Below the pieces are notes generated by a model that saw only the letters and a list, made by a program, of their open reading frames with translations, was not told where the DNA came from and did not search any database. A DNA stretch of 64,000 bases from Eubacterium ruminantium (GTDB lineage: Bacteria > Bacillota > Clostridia > Lachnospirales > Lachnospiraceae): assembly GCA_900108205.1 (NCBI GenBank), contig FNUU01000009.1:51699-115698 (forward strand), given 5' to 3'. Positions 34,622-43,771 of this stretch are shown in pieces; the first letter of the stretch is position 1, and each line of letters starts with the position of its first letter. A program made the translations under genes and the position numbers.

Positions 34622-36306
34622 TGAAGAAGAAATCAGGTGTGATAATTCTTATCATTTCATTTCTGATAATGGCTGCCGAGGTTATGGCCTTTATGATATT
34701 TATAAAGCCGGGAATGAAATTAAAGGATTTTTATGAGGCTGCCGAAAAAGGCGACTACACTGAAATGGACAGAATCTACAGCGGGCTTTCTTCTGATGAG
34801 AAAGAAGATGCTCTGGATATTATGAACGATATGTCTGTTCATTATACAAATGAATATTTAAAAGATAATATCAGCTATGATGAGTTCAGCAGAGTTCTTC
34901 AGGGAATTCTTGAAATGGATTCCAGCGTGCGTGGAGATGATCTTGACGGCCTGGGAAAATTCAGCAGTAACTGGATAAAATGCTATATTTATGCTAATAA
35001 GAAGGAACTTCCGATAAGATTTAAAAGATGCGTCGATGAGCTTGTTTCGCAGAATAAGGATGATTATTATCTTGATAATAAGATAACCTTTAAAAGTGTT
35101 TATAACCTTACCTACAGAGGGGAAGGCGTTCCTGAAGGAACCAAGAGACCGCTCAGCAAAGAATATACAGACGCTATTGATCAGTCGCTCACAGACTGGA
35201 TCAACCAGCTTTATGAGGACTATTTAAATGGAAAAATTGATGATGAGAGGATAAATGCCTGTCTTAAAGCTGCATCGGAAGTATTTCCAGAAGATTCTCA
35301 GAATGCTGCAGCTGCCATTGAAAGTGAACACAGTGTTAAGGGTTCATTCGAGGATGTATATGATGAATGTAAAAAGCAGATAGATGAAGGGGCTTATGTT
35401 GAAGCTATTCAGAAAATCGATGCTTACGTTGAAAACAACAAAAGCACAAAGCTTTTTAAGGATTATCAGACAAAATTCGAAGAACTCCGTGCTTCTGCGG
35501 TTGAAACAGGAAAAGGCTTCTATCCCGTTGAGATACAGAGATTAATCAAGCAGGGAGAGCTTGAAGAGGCTGAGGACCTTCTCGAGAAGGTATATATGGT
35601 TTTCGAGAATGAGGTCGATCTTCATGAGCAGAAAGCATTTCTTAACAGTTACTGGAAGAAAGCATATTATATATATATGCAGAACTGGGAAGAAAACCTG
35701 AAGAAAGATGTGGCTTCCGGGGTGAGATGCGGTTATAACTCAAACAGTGCGGATGTTGATTATGCCGCAAATAAGCCTGATCTCATGTGCTTCAAGGATC
35801 TTGACGGAGGCGGCGTTCCGGAGCTTATTCTATATAATAAGAGAAGCGGATATACATATATTCTGACATGCCTTGAGGGAAGAGTCATTTTCGCAGGATG
35901 TTTAAAGATACTTGGCTATGGAAATGACAGCAGCATGATAATAGCTGAACCATACGGCAGTAATGTGTCCGGTATGGAGGTTAAGGCGGATCTGTGTCAG
36001 TTCAGTCAGAATGATGCATGCTTCTATGTCGCAAAATATGTCTACAGAAACAGAGATTATACATATTTTAATATAAATGGAACAGAATATACCATCAGCA
36101 GTCTGGATAATCCGGAGCCGCAAGAGCCTTCTTCGGAGCAGAAAACTGAAAATATCGATGGTGAAGAATTTTCGGTGATCATCAGTAATTTTGATAAAGC
36201 TTATAATGAAATCAAAAGCTATACCGACACCTGGGGAAGTGACCCGAGAGATGCCGAAACGGTGATGATCAGCAGATTTTTTGAATATATTTATTCCTAT
36301 AAATAA
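34621..36306 (+). CDS. hypothetical membrane-anchored protein, 561 residues
   Basis: Not recognised. A single N-terminal membrane helix (residues 6-28) anchors a large extracellular domain that is helical and charged in its first 350 residues, resembling tetratricopeptide-like repeats (for example KQIDEGAYVEAIQKIDAYVENNKSTK then LIKQGELEEAEDLLEKVYMVFE), and beta-rich at the end (FKDLDGGGVPELILYNKRSG, a calcium-loop-like DLDGGGVPEL motif). It overlaps the stop codon of the zinc-ribbon gene by one base. Together they probably form one membrane system whose role is unclear. Confidence 0.7.
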   Translation: MKKKSGVIILIISFLIMAAEVMAFMIFIKPGMKLKDFYEAAEKGDYTEMDRIYSGLSSDEKEDALDIMNDMSVHYTNEYLKDNISYDEFSRVLQGILEMDSSVRGDDLDGLGKFSSNWIKCYIYANKKELPIRFKRCVDELVSQNKDDYYLDNKITFKSVYNLTYRGEGVPEGTKRPLSKEYTDAIDQSLTDWINQLYEDYLNGKIDDERINACLKAASEVFPEDSQNAAAAIESEHSVKGSFEDVYDECKKQIDEGAYVEAIQKIDAYVENNKSTKLFKDYQTKFEELRASAVETGKGFYPVEIQRLIKQGELEEAEDLLEKVYMVFENEVDLHEQKAFLNSYWKKAYYIYMQNWEENLKKDVASGVRCGYNSNSADVDYAANKPDLMCFKDLDGGGVPELILYNKRSGYTYILTCLEGRVIFAGCLKILGYGNDSSMIIAEPYGSNVSGMEVKADLCQFSQNDACFYVAKYVYRNRDYTYFNINGTEYTISSLDNPEPQEPSSEQKTENIDGEEFSVIISNFDKAYNEIKSYTDTWGSDPRDAETVMISRFFEYIYSYK

Positions 36307-36340
36307 ATGGATGATCATGATCTGCAGATGGCTGTGTTCA

Positions 36341-36396
36341 GGCGGAGGGACTTTAGTCCCGCAGGATTATGAGGTGCAGTTTTTTGCTTCTCAATA
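36341..36396 (+). repeat. R1 dispersed repeat, hairpins 2-3, copy h
   Basis: GGAGGGACTTTAGTCCCGCAGG is hairpin 2, with GGGAC/GTCCC arms, a third pairing version. Hairpin 3 is GATTATGAGGTGCAG with TTTTTTGCTTCTCAATAT. Hairpin 1 is missing. Confidence 0.75.
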
Positions 36397-36445
36397 TATC
36401 GTATTGACCGCGGTCGAAATACAGCTATAATAGGGAAGGGAAAAT

Positions 36446-36673
36446 ATGGAAGAAAAAAATATTTCAGTCAGACATCTCAGTAATGGCGTGGATCTTGTGA
36501 AGGAAGATGGCAGATTCTTTGCTGTTGTGGGTGAAGAGAAGCTTGAGATCAATCACGATGAAGTGGTACTTATTCTCGGAAACCATGATATGGTTTTTAA
36601 TGTGATAATAAATGCCAAACGTAAACATGATTTCAACACCTTCATGGATCGTTACAGTCCTATGGAGTATTAA
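36446..36673 (+). CDS. small hypothetical protein, 75 residues
   Basis: A short soluble protein (begins MEEKNISVRHLSNG) with alternating beta-strand-like segments (FFAVVGEEKLEI, VVLILGNHDMVFNVII) and a basic C-terminus. The ATG has a good binding site (GGGAAGGGA). Codon use is like that of neighbours. No family is recognised. The next 190 nt up to the aconitase-family gene contain a TATAAT at 36756-36761 but no clear -35. Confidence 0.6.
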   Translation: MEEKNISVRHLSNGVDLVKEDGRFFAVVGEEKLEINHDEVVLILGNHDMVFNVIINAKRKHDFNTFMDRYSPMEY

Positions 36674-36862
36674 GGTGCGATCTGCGGTGGCATCTGTAAT
36701 ATCAGGATGGCCGAAATTGCACACTTTGGGATGTGGAAAAAAGATTTACTTATGATATAATTATTTCCAAACCAGCAAATATAGGATGTCAGGCCAAAAC
36801 ATTAAAAAAACGTTATAACAAAAGGTTATGCGGAAAATATATACAGCGGAGGAATTTTTAAA

Positions 36863-39142
36863 ATGGTTAAACTTTATGACAGCGGAGCTTATCTTCTTAA
36901 CGGGAACACACTTATTCCTGATGATGCGGGTGCAGAGCATGCACTGAAGGAGCAGGGCGTTAATATAACAAAAGAAGAAGCTGCAAAGAATACAATGGCT
37001 TACGGTATTCTCGAGGCTCATAATACTTCAGGAAATATGGATGGCCTGAAGATCAAGTTTGATAAGATGACATCACATGATATCACATTTGTTGGTATCA
37101 TCCAGACGGCAAGGGCCTCAGGACTTAAGGAATTCCCTATTCCTTATGTACTCACAAACTGTCATAACTCACTTTGTGCAGTTGGCGGAACCATAAATGA
37201 AGATGATCACATGTTTGGCCTTTCATGTGCCAAGAAATATGGTGGAATCTATGTACCACCTCATCAGGCAGTAATCCATCAGTATGCAAGAGAAGAGCTT
37301 GCTGAATGTGGTGCTATGATACTTGGTTCGGACAGTCATACAAGATATGGAGCTCTCGGAACGATGGCCATCGGTGAAGGTGGCGGAGAGCTTGCAAAGC
37401 AGCTTCTCGGCAAAACCTATGACGTAGCTCGTCCGGGTGTGGTAGCAGTATATCTTGACGGTGAGCCGGCAAAGGGCGTTGGTCCTCAGGATGTGGCTAT
37501 AGCTCTTATCGGAGCTACATTTGCAAATGGATATGTTAAGAATAAGGTAATGGAATTTGTAGGACCTGGAATCTCAAAGCTTTCTACAGATTACCGTATC
37601 GGAATAGATGTAATGACTACAGAGACAACTTGTCTTTCTTCTATCTGGAGAACAGATGAGGAGACCAGAAGATGGTTCGATGTTCATTACAGACCTGATG
37701 CTTATAAGGAATTAAATCCGGGCGCAGTTGCTTACTATGATGGAGTTATTTATGTTGATCTTTCAAAGATCAAGCCAATGATAGCTATGCCATTCCATCC
37801 AAGCAATGCATTTACAATTGAGGAATTAAATGCAAATCTTATGGATATCCTTCATGAGACAGAGGAAAAGGGCAGAAAGCAGCTGACAGGTAAAGTAGAG
37901 TTTAAGCTTACAGATAAGGTGCGTGACGGAAAGCTTTATGTTGAGCAGGGTATAATCGCAGGCTGTGCGGGCGGCGGATATGAAAATATTTGTGATGCAG
38001 CAGATATACTTCGTGGCAAATTTATCGGAAATGATGAGTTTACACTTTCTGTATATCCTGCAAGTACACCGATCATGATGCAGCTGGCTAAGAACGGTAC
38101 TATTGCAGATCTTCTTGAGACCGGAGCAATCGTAAAGACAGCTTTCTGCGGACCGTGCTTCGGAGCAGGAGACACACCTGGAAATAATGCACTCAGTATC
38201 AGACATTCTACAAGAAACTTCCCTAACAGAGAAGGTTCAAAGATCCAGAATGGTCAGATTTCTTCAGTAGCACTTATGGATGCACGTTCAATAGCTGCAA
38301 CAGCAGTAAATAAGGGATTCCTTACTGCAGCTACAGATCTTGATGTTGAGTACACAGGACCAACATATTTCTTCGACAGAAAGATTTATGATAACAGAGT
38401 TTATGACGGATTCGGCAAGGCAGATCCTTCTGCAGAGATCAAGTTCGGACCAAATATCAAGGACTGGCCGGAGATGCCTGCACTTACAAAGCATGTACTC
38501 CTTAAGGTTGCCTCTGTAATTAATGATCCTGTTACAACAACAGATGAGCTTATTCCTTCAGGAGAGACATCTTCATTCAGATCAAATCCGCTCGGACTTG
38601 CAGAGTTTACACTTTCACGTAAGGATCCTCTTTACGTAGGAAGAGCAAAGGCTGTTCATGAGCTTGAGTTAAAGCGTGAAGCAGGAGAAAAACTTTGCCA
38701 TATAAATGATGAACTTCATGAAGTTGTTCATACAGTTAAGGATAAATTCCCTGAAGTTAAGGGCAGCGAGGTTGGAATCGGAAGTACAATATTTGCTATC
38801 AAGCCGGGTGACGGTTCTGCTCGTGAGCAGGCTGCTTCATGCCAGAAGGTGCTTGGTGGATGGGCAAATATAGCAAAGGAATATGCAACCAAGAGATATC
38901 GTTCAAACCTTATCAATTGGGGTATGCTTCCATTTGTTATCGATGAGGACTTTGCTTTTGATAATGATGATTATATCTTTGTTCCTGATATAATCGATGC
39001 ACTTGATTCAAAGAATGATGATATCAAGGCTTATGTAGTAAATAAGGACATGAAGGAGCTTACTCTTCATCTTGGAGCACTTACTGATGATGAAAGAACC
39101 ATCATTAAGAAGGGTTGCCTGATCAATTACTACAGAGACTGA
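36863..39142 (+). CDS. aconitase family hydratase, probable aconitate hydratase
   Basis: 759 residues with the four aconitase domains. The 4Fe-4S ligands are Cys 368 (GCAGGGYEN) and Cys 429/Cys 432 ([14 protein letters not shown]); the latter is the classic CGPC block. [23 protein letters not shown] is the DSHT segment, and [19 protein letters not shown] in the C-terminal half fits the substrate-binding swivel region. Overall it resembles the YbhJ/AcnA-like hydratases common in Lachnospiraceae rather than E. coli AcnB. Isomerisation of citrate to isocitrate is the likely reaction given the citrate synthase nearby. ATG after CGGAGGA. Confidence 0.85.
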   Translation: MVKLYDSGAYLLNGNTLIPDDAGAEHALKEQGVNITKEEAAKNTMAYGILEAHNTSGNMDGLKIKFDKMTSHDITFVGIIQTARASGLKEFPIPYVLTNCHNSLCAVGGTINEDDHMFGLSCAKKYGGIYVPPHQAVIHQYAREELAECGAMILGSDSHTRYGALGTMAIGEGGGELAKQLLGKTYDVARPGVVAVYLDGEPAKGVGPQDVAIALIGATFANGYVKNKVMEFVGPGISKLSTDYRIGIDVMTTETTCLSSIWRTDEETRRWFDVHYRPDAYKELNPGAVAYYDGVIYVDLSKIKPMIAMPFHPSNAFTIEELNANLMDILHETEEKGRKQLTGKVEFKLTDKVRDGKLYVEQGIIAGCAGGGYENICDAADILRGKFIGNDEFTLSVYPASTPIMMQLAKNGTIADLLETGAIVKTAFCGPCFGAGDTPGNNALSIRHSTRNFPNREGSKIQNGQISSVALMDARSIAATAVNKGFLTAATDLDVEYTGPTYFFDRKIYDNRVYDGFGKADPSAEIKFGPNIKDWPEMPALTKHVLLKVASVINDPVTTTDELIPSGETSSFRSNPLGLAEFTLSRKDPLYVGRAKAVHELELKREAGEKLCHINDELHEVVHTVKDKFPEVKGSEVGIGSTIFAIKPGDGSAREQAASCQKVLGGWANIAKEYATKRYRSNLINWGMLPFVIDEDFAFDNDDYIFVPDIIDALDSKNDDIKAYVVNKDMKELTLHLGALTDDERTIIKKGCLINYYRD

Positions 39143-39148
39143 TCATAG

Positions 39149-39206
39149 ATACCGGAGGACGACGATTCTGCAGGATTGTGAGTTGCGGTTTTGCTTCTCG
39201 ATATAG
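39149..39206 (+). repeat. R1 dispersed repeat, decayed copy i
   Basis: ACCGGAGGACG, CTGCAGGATTGTGAGTTGCGG and TTTTGCTTCTCGATAT correspond to hairpins 2-3. Hairpin 2 no longer pairs. It starts 7 nt after the aconitase-family stop codon. Confidence 0.55.
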
Positions 39207-39296
39207 TATAAATATTTATAGTTATAAATGCCCGGCAGGGCAGGATAAATGTTTTTGTGGTGGTTAAAAAGCAGATATTTAAAGGAGGGATGTCAG

Positions 39297-39722
39297 ATGG
39301 ATATGGTATTCAATCCGGCAACATGGTTTATCGCGGCGGCAGTATTTATCGTCATTGAGATTTTGACACTTGGTCTTACAACTGTCTGGTTTGCCGGTGG
39401 TTCTGTTGGAGCGGCAATAGCGGCTGCATTTGGCAGCCCTGAATGGCTGCAGGTGGTTATATTCATGGTTGTATCTGTTGCCATGATACTGGTACTCAGA
39501 CCGATTGCCAAAAAAAGATTCAATACCAATGTTGTCGCAACAAATGCCCAGAGTCTTATCGGAAAGCAGGTAAAGATCCTTAAATTGACAGACCAGGAAG
39601 GAATTGCGGTAACAAGGATAAATGATGTTGAATGGCGCGTGGCGTATCAGGGAACTGTAAATGTAGGTGATGAACTTACGGTTGAAGAGATTTCCGGAAC
39701 TAAACTGGTTTGCGGAAGGTAA
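39297..39722 (+). CDS. NfeD-like membrane protein
   Basis: 141 residues: two or three membrane helices (about residues 8-30 and 45-65), then a C-terminal OB-fold of the NfeD type (IGKQVKILKLTDQEGIAVTRINDVEWRV followed by GDELTVEEISGTKL). Short NfeD proteins assemble with SPFH-domain proteins in membrane microdomains; such a gene follows 23 nt later, which supports the call. The ATG at 39297 has AAAGGAGG 9 nt upstream; the in-frame ATG at 39249 has none. Confidence 0.88.
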   Translation: MDMVFNPATWFIAAAVFIVIEILTLGLTTVWFAGGSVGAAIAAAFGSPEWLQVVIFMVVSVAMILVLRPIAKKRFNTNVVATNAQSLIGKQVKILKLTDQEGIAVTRINDVEWRVAYQGTVNVGDELTVEEISGTKLVCGR

Positions 39723-39745
39723 AAGTAAGAAAGGGGTAATGAAGT

Positions 39746-40675
39746 ATGAATCCAGTTTTAATTGCAGCTTTGGTTGTTGTTATCTTACTTATCTGTGGTT
39801 CTGTCAGAGTTGTAAAGCAGGCACAGGCGTACGTAATTGAGAGACTCGGTACATATACCGGAACATGGCAGACAGGTCTTCATCTTAAGATGCCGCTCTT
39901 TGATAAGGTTGCAAGAGTAGTATCTATGAAGGAACAGGTTGCTGACTTCCCACCTCAGCCGGTTATCACAAAGGATAATGTTACTATGAGAATCGATACG
40001 GTTCTTTTCTTCCAGATCACAGATCCAAAGCTTTACTGCTACGGTGTTGAGAATCCTATCGCAGCTATTGAGAACCTTACAGCTACAACACTGAGAAATA
40101 TCATCGGTGATCTTGAACTTGACCAGACACTTACTTCAAGAGAAACAATCAATTCAAAGATGAGAGCTACTCTTGATGAGGCAACAGATCCTTGGGGAAT
40201 CAAGGTAAACCGTGTAGAGCTTAAGAATATCATGCCTCCGGCTGCTATCCAGGAAGCAATGGAGAAGCAGATGAAGGCAGAACGTGAAAGAAGAGAGCAG
40301 ATCCTTCGTGCAGAAGGTGAGAAAAAGTCTGCTATCCTTGTTGCAGAAGGTGAGAAGGAAGCTAAGATCCTTCGTGCGGAAGCTGAGAAGCAGTCTATGA
40401 TCCTTGCAGCAGAAGCTGAGAAGGAGGCTACGATCAGAAAGGCAGAAGGTAATGCTCAGGCCATAGTAGAAGTTCAGAAGGCAAATGCAGACGGTATCAG
40501 ACTTCTCAATGAAGCGTCTCCGACACAGCAGGTTCTTACCATAAAGAGTCTTGATGCATTTATGAAGGCGGCAGACGGCAAGGCAACAAAGCTGATCATT
40601 CCTTCAGATATTGCAGGAGTTGCAGGTCTTGTTTCATCGCTTACTGAAACAGCGAAAACAACTAAGCAGGATTAG
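39746..40675 (+). CDS. SPFH/Band 7 family membrane scaffold protein (stomatin-like)
   Basis: 309 residues with an N-terminal membrane segment (residues 4-19), then a Band 7 domain (VKQAQAYVIERLGTYTGTWQTGLH to NRVELKNIMPPAAI) and a long Glu/Ala/Lys coiled coil (about residues 170-245, repeating AEGEK, AEAEK) that drives oligomer assembly. It resembles bacterial stomatin/QmcA proteins, which organise membrane microdomains and modulate proteases. ATG after AAGAAAGGGG. It forms a two-gene unit with the NfeD-like gene, and is followed by a terminator-like hairpin. Confidence 0.92.
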   Translation: MNPVLIAALVVVILLICGSVRVVKQAQAYVIERLGTYTGTWQTGLHLKMPLFDKVARVVSMKEQVADFPPQPVITKDNVTMRIDTVLFFQITDPKLYCYGVENPIAAIENLTATTLRNIIGDLELDQTLTSRETINSKMRATLDEATDPWGIKVNRVELKNIMPPAAIQEAMEKQMKAERERREQILRAEGEKKSAILVAEGEKEAKILRAEAEKQSMILAAEAEKEATIRKAEGNAQAIVEVQKANADGIRLLNEASPTQQVLTIKSLDAFMKAADGKATKLIIPSDIAGVAGLVSSLTETAKTTKQD

Positions 40676-40746
40676 TATATAGATTTAGAAATATGCAGGA
40701 TGGATAGAAAAGATTCTTTGACATCCGGATTATGAGCAAAAAATAT

Positions 40747-40797
40747 AAAGGCGATTTTGAGGCTGTGATCGGAATGCAGACCGAAATCGCCTTTTAG
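40747..40797 (+). terminator. probable terminator after the SPFH gene
   Basis: AAAGGCGATTT (40747-40757) pairs with AAATCGCCTTT (40784-40794) around a 26-nt loop; short T-tail. Confidence 0.65.
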
Positions 40798-40841
40798 TAT
40801 ATCTTGTTTAAGAACCATGATAAAAGGTAAGGAGTTTTATA

Positions 40842-41696
40842 ATGGAAAATGTATCATTTGATGAGCTTAACAGTATGAGAAAAAAATGTAACCTTATGCT
40901 GCTTCTGGCTGTTTTATTGGGATTTATAAGCGTACCGCTGATATTTCTTGCAATCAGGCCATGGATGCTTCCATGCGGTCTTGTGGGAGCGGTTTTTACC
41001 ATAATCATTGTGATTAAGAGAAATAAATTAAATAAGACATTTAAGAGTATTTATAAAGATCAGGTGGTGCTCAAGGTTCTGCAGAATCATTTTCAGGATG
41101 TAAGATATGACTGGAAATCAGGGTTTAATTACCGATTTGTCCAGGATATGGGTATTATTGCCAGCGGAAACACTTATCACTCCGAGGATTATCTTACAGC
41201 AGTTTACAAAGGGGTAAGATTTCAGCAGGCAGATGTTACCATCGAGGAAGAAACTACAGACAGTGATGGAAATACAACCACAACGGTGTATTTTAAGGGA
41301 AGGATAATATGTATTGATTATCCGAAGCAGACTGATTTTGTAAGGCTTATCTCTAAAAAATTCAGGTTTCCGATGCATCTCAGAAAGAAAAATTATCCTG
41401 ATGTTGAAATGGAAAATGTTGCATTTAACAAGAACTTTGCAGTTAAATCTTCGGTTCCGCAGGATGCTTTTTATCTGCTTACTCCACAGATGATGGAAAA
41501 ATTGACAGAGATAGTGAATGTTTATGGAAATGTTGGTATGACATGCTTCGGCAACAGGCTGAATATTGCCATAAACACGAAAAGAAATGCCTTCGATGTA
41601 AGAATGAGTAAGAAGCTGACCTACGAAAATGAGATGGCCCTCCTTACACAGGATGTACAGCTTATTGAGAATCTGATCGATATTATTTATGCATAA
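40842..41696 (+). CDS. DUF3137 family membrane protein
   Basis: 284 residues: two adjacent membrane helices (about residues 18-60) and a long cytoplasmic domain that matches the DUF3137 pattern, with DWKSGFNYRFVQDMGIIASG, YHSEDYLTAVYKGVRFQQADVTIEEET and FKGRIICIDYPKQTDFVRL. The family has no known function. ATG after AAGGAG. The next gene starts 14 nt after the stop, so both may be co-transcribed. Confidence 0.8.
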   Translation: MENVSFDELNSMRKKCNLMLLLAVLLGFISVPLIFLAIRPWMLPCGLVGAVFTIIIVIKRNKLNKTFKSIYKDQVVLKVLQNHFQDVRYDWKSGFNYRFVQDMGIIASGNTYHSEDYLTAVYKGVRFQQADVTIEEETTDSDGNTTTTVYFKGRIICIDYPKQTDFVRLISKKFRFPMHLRKKNYPDVEMENVAFNKNFAVKSSVPQDAFYLLTPQMMEKLTEIVNVYGNVGMTCFGNRLNIAINTKRNAFDVRMSKKLTYENEMALLTQDVQLIENLIDIIYA

Positions 41697-41710
41697 AAAG
41701 GAGGTAAAAT

Positions 41711-42247
41711 ATGCAGAAATTTTTAATAGTTGTAGATATGCAGAAGGATTTTATTGATGGTACTCTCGGAACGGCTGAAGCTGTAAAGATAGTACCGGCT
41801 GTTAAAGCACGAATCGAAAAGGCAATTTCGGAAGGTGAAAAGGTTGTATTTACAAGAGATACTCATCAGGAGGATTATCTTTCAACTCAGGAGGGGAAAA
41901 ATCTTCCTGTGGTTCATTGTATAGAGAATACTGATGGATGGCAGATCTCTTCAGAACTGAGAGCTCTTTCGGAGATGAAAGGGGTTAAAGTGATAAATAA
42001 GCCTACCTTTGGAAGCAGGGTGCTTGCCGAATACCTTGCGGCAGAAAATGAAATTGAAGAGATAAGTGAGATCACTCTGATCGGACTTTGCACAGATATA
42101 TGTGTTATTTCAAATGCGATGATGATAAAGGCATTCCTTACTGAAGTGCCGGTAAAGGTTGTGGCAGACTGCTGTGCGGGAGTAACTCCTGAAAGCCATG
42201 ATAATGCGCTTAAAGCTATGACGATGTGTCAGATTGCTGTGGAGTAG
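41711..42247 (+). CDS. isochorismatase-family cysteine hydrolase, nicotinamidase-like
   Basis: 178 residues with the expected catalytic triad: Asp 9 (IVVDMQKDF), Lys 97 (INKPTFGS) and Cys 131 (GLCTDICVISNA). The FTRDTHQEDYL segment supplies typical metal-ligand-like residues of nicotinamidases. It may convert nicotinamide to nicotinate for NAD recycling, but other amides are possible within the family. ATG after AAAGGAGG. Confidence 0.85.
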   Translation: MQKFLIVVDMQKDFIDGTLGTAEAVKIVPAVKARIEKAISEGEKVVFTRDTHQEDYLSTQEGKNLPVVHCIENTDGWQISSELRALSEMKGVKVINKPTFGSRVLAEYLAAENEIEEISEITLIGLCTDICVISNAMMIKAFLTEVPVKVVADCCAGVTPESHDNALKAMTMCQIAVE

Positions 42248-42274
42248 ACTGAGGAGTAATTGTCTGAAGTGTGG

Positions 42275-43342
42275 TTAGTCCTCTAGCTGCAGGATATCAT
42301 GTATCAGCCTGTAATCTGTGAAATACGTAAGGCTTGCAATTCGGTTTGAAGTATTGTTAACCGTCAGAAGAAAACAATCATTTTTCTTCCTGCTATAATA
42401 AAGATATGAATTTGAATAAACATCATAATCATTTGGGGTTATCTTGATAAAATCTTCGTGAGGATAGAACATTTGCTTCATGGCGTAAACTTCGCCCTGA
42501 TTTATGGCAACACCATAGATTTTGTATTTCCTTGAAGAAGTGTTGATGCCAACTAGTCTTCGGTTGACATAAATCAGATTCAGGTCACCGTCGGTTTTTA
42601 CGGTATAATTATCACCGAGACCGATAGGGAGTTTTTCGGATCCATTTACATCTACAATAAAGTTTGTTTTTGTTTCGGCGGCAATTTTGCTCTCGCTGTA
42701 ACGAAGAAGCGCGGTGATATCAGTGCCCTTTGAGTCTATTACGTAGGCTATGCCCTGGTTTGCAATATATACGATGATGATGGCAATGATAAAACTTCCC
42801 AGCTTTGAAAGTACTGAACCGGTAAAACGCATGGTCCTGCCGGCTTCGGAATCCTTCCTGAGGGCATCAATTTTAATCTCGTGCGAAGATGTAAGATCAA
42901 TATCCTTGCCTTTGGTAACATTTACGGTCAGACGGATGATCCTTTTGATCTTTTTGACAAGATATCCCTGAACTACAAGAAGAAGGATTATACAGGTGGA
43001 GATGGCCATGGTTACGGTTGGATCGATTTCGATAATATGTAAATGATGGATTATTTCATACAGAAGCCCTACAAGGATGATATATTTTATAAGAGTTAAA
43101 ATGATAAATGCCAATCTGTTATATTCAGATTTTTTCAGATCACGAAGACTGATATCTTCGTCGGTCTGACCGGTGATTATTTTTGTTACAAGTACTGTCA
43201 GTGTGTCGCTGACAATGATATAAAGGAGCATACCAAGGAGAGCCTTTACTGTATAACTCCAGATGGAGGCTCTGTTCAGGTGAATCCAGCTTTTTAATTC
43301 TGTCATGGCAAGTACAAAAATGCCCTTTATGAATTTAAACAT
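42275..43342 (-). CDS. hypothetical polytopic membrane protein, 355 residues
   Basis: No family recognised. Five hydrophobic segments are visible (about residues 30-52, 70-95, 108-128 and 178-200, with a weaker one at the N-terminus), and a C-terminal 150-residue soluble domain rich in beta-strand-like sequence (NFIVDVNGSEKLPIG to LTYFTDYRLIHDILQLED). The soluble part may face outward. It is convergent with the nicotinamidase-like gene. ATG after AAGGAGA. Confidence 0.65.
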   Translation of the reverse strand: MFKFIKGIFVLAMTELKSWIHLNRASIWSYTVKALLGMLLYIIVSDTLTVLVTKIITGQTDEDISLRDLKKSEYNRLAFIILTLIKYIILVGLLYEIIHHLHIIEIDPTVTMAISTCIILLLVVQGYLVKKIKRIIRLTVNVTKGKDIDLTSSHEIKIDALRKDSEAGRTMRFTGSVLSKLGSFIIAIIIVYIANQGIAYVIDSKGTDITALLRYSESKIAAETKTNFIVDVNGSEKLPIGLGDNYTVKTDGDLNLIYVNRRLVGINTSSRKYKIYGVAINQGEVYAMKQMFYPHEDFIKITPNDYDVYSNSYLYYSRKKNDCFLLTVNNTSNRIASLTYFTDYRLIHDILQLED

Positions 43343-43385
43343 CCGGGTCTCCTTTATAAATACAAAACAGCAAATAAAACAGCAA

Positions 43386-43462
43386 TCAAAAACAAGCCAG
43401 GGGTGAAACGAGTATTTGTTTTTCCTGATAAGATATTGGAGGAACTTTAGTTCCGCAGGATT
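43386..43462 (+). repeat. R1 dispersed repeat, partial copy j
   Basis: Starts with AAAAACAAGC, then GGGGTGAAACGAGTATTTG and TTTTTCCTGATAAGATA (right part of hairpin 1), followed by hairpin 2 (GGAGGAACTTTAGTTCCGCAGG). Hairpin 3 is missing. Confidence 0.75.
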
Positions 43463-43548
43463 TAATATAATTATACCACAAATTGGGTGGTATTTATAAA
43501 AGTTTTGAAGAATAAGAAGAAAAAAAAACGAGTAGGAGGGGATCGGTT

Positions 43549-43709
43549 ATGGCAGCAAAAAAGTAGGTGAACTCATTAAGGAAGCACGTACTGGTGCGGG
43601 GATGACGCAGGAGGCTCTTACAAGAAAGATCAAGGGGAAAAACTGTAAAAAATGCTGGTGGCTGGCCGCTGGCTGGTATATACATATGCGGATTAGCGAA
43701 TCTAAGTGA
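43549..43709 (+). pseudogene. remnant of an XRE-type helix-turn-helix regulator
   Basis: The ATG at 43549 (after AGGAGGGG) reads MAAKK then stop. One base lost from an A-run would restore MAAKKVGELIKEARTGAGMT, continuing QEALTRKIKG, a clear start of an XRE helix-turn-helix domain. After KIKG the similarity ends and the frame runs into unrelated WWLAAGWY and stops at 43709. The gene has thus lost its recognition helix and the rest of the protein. The rest of the gap (43710-43771) shows only a short AT-rich sequence. Confidence 0.65.
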
Positions 43710-43771
43710 AATTAACGATTTTGCGTAAAACGACTAAATGATATTGACAATAATGAAAAAAGGAAACTAAC

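Noticed and set aside
36756..36761. Promoter for the aconitase-family gene
   Set aside because: TATAAT is present but no -35 within range; not strong enough to list.
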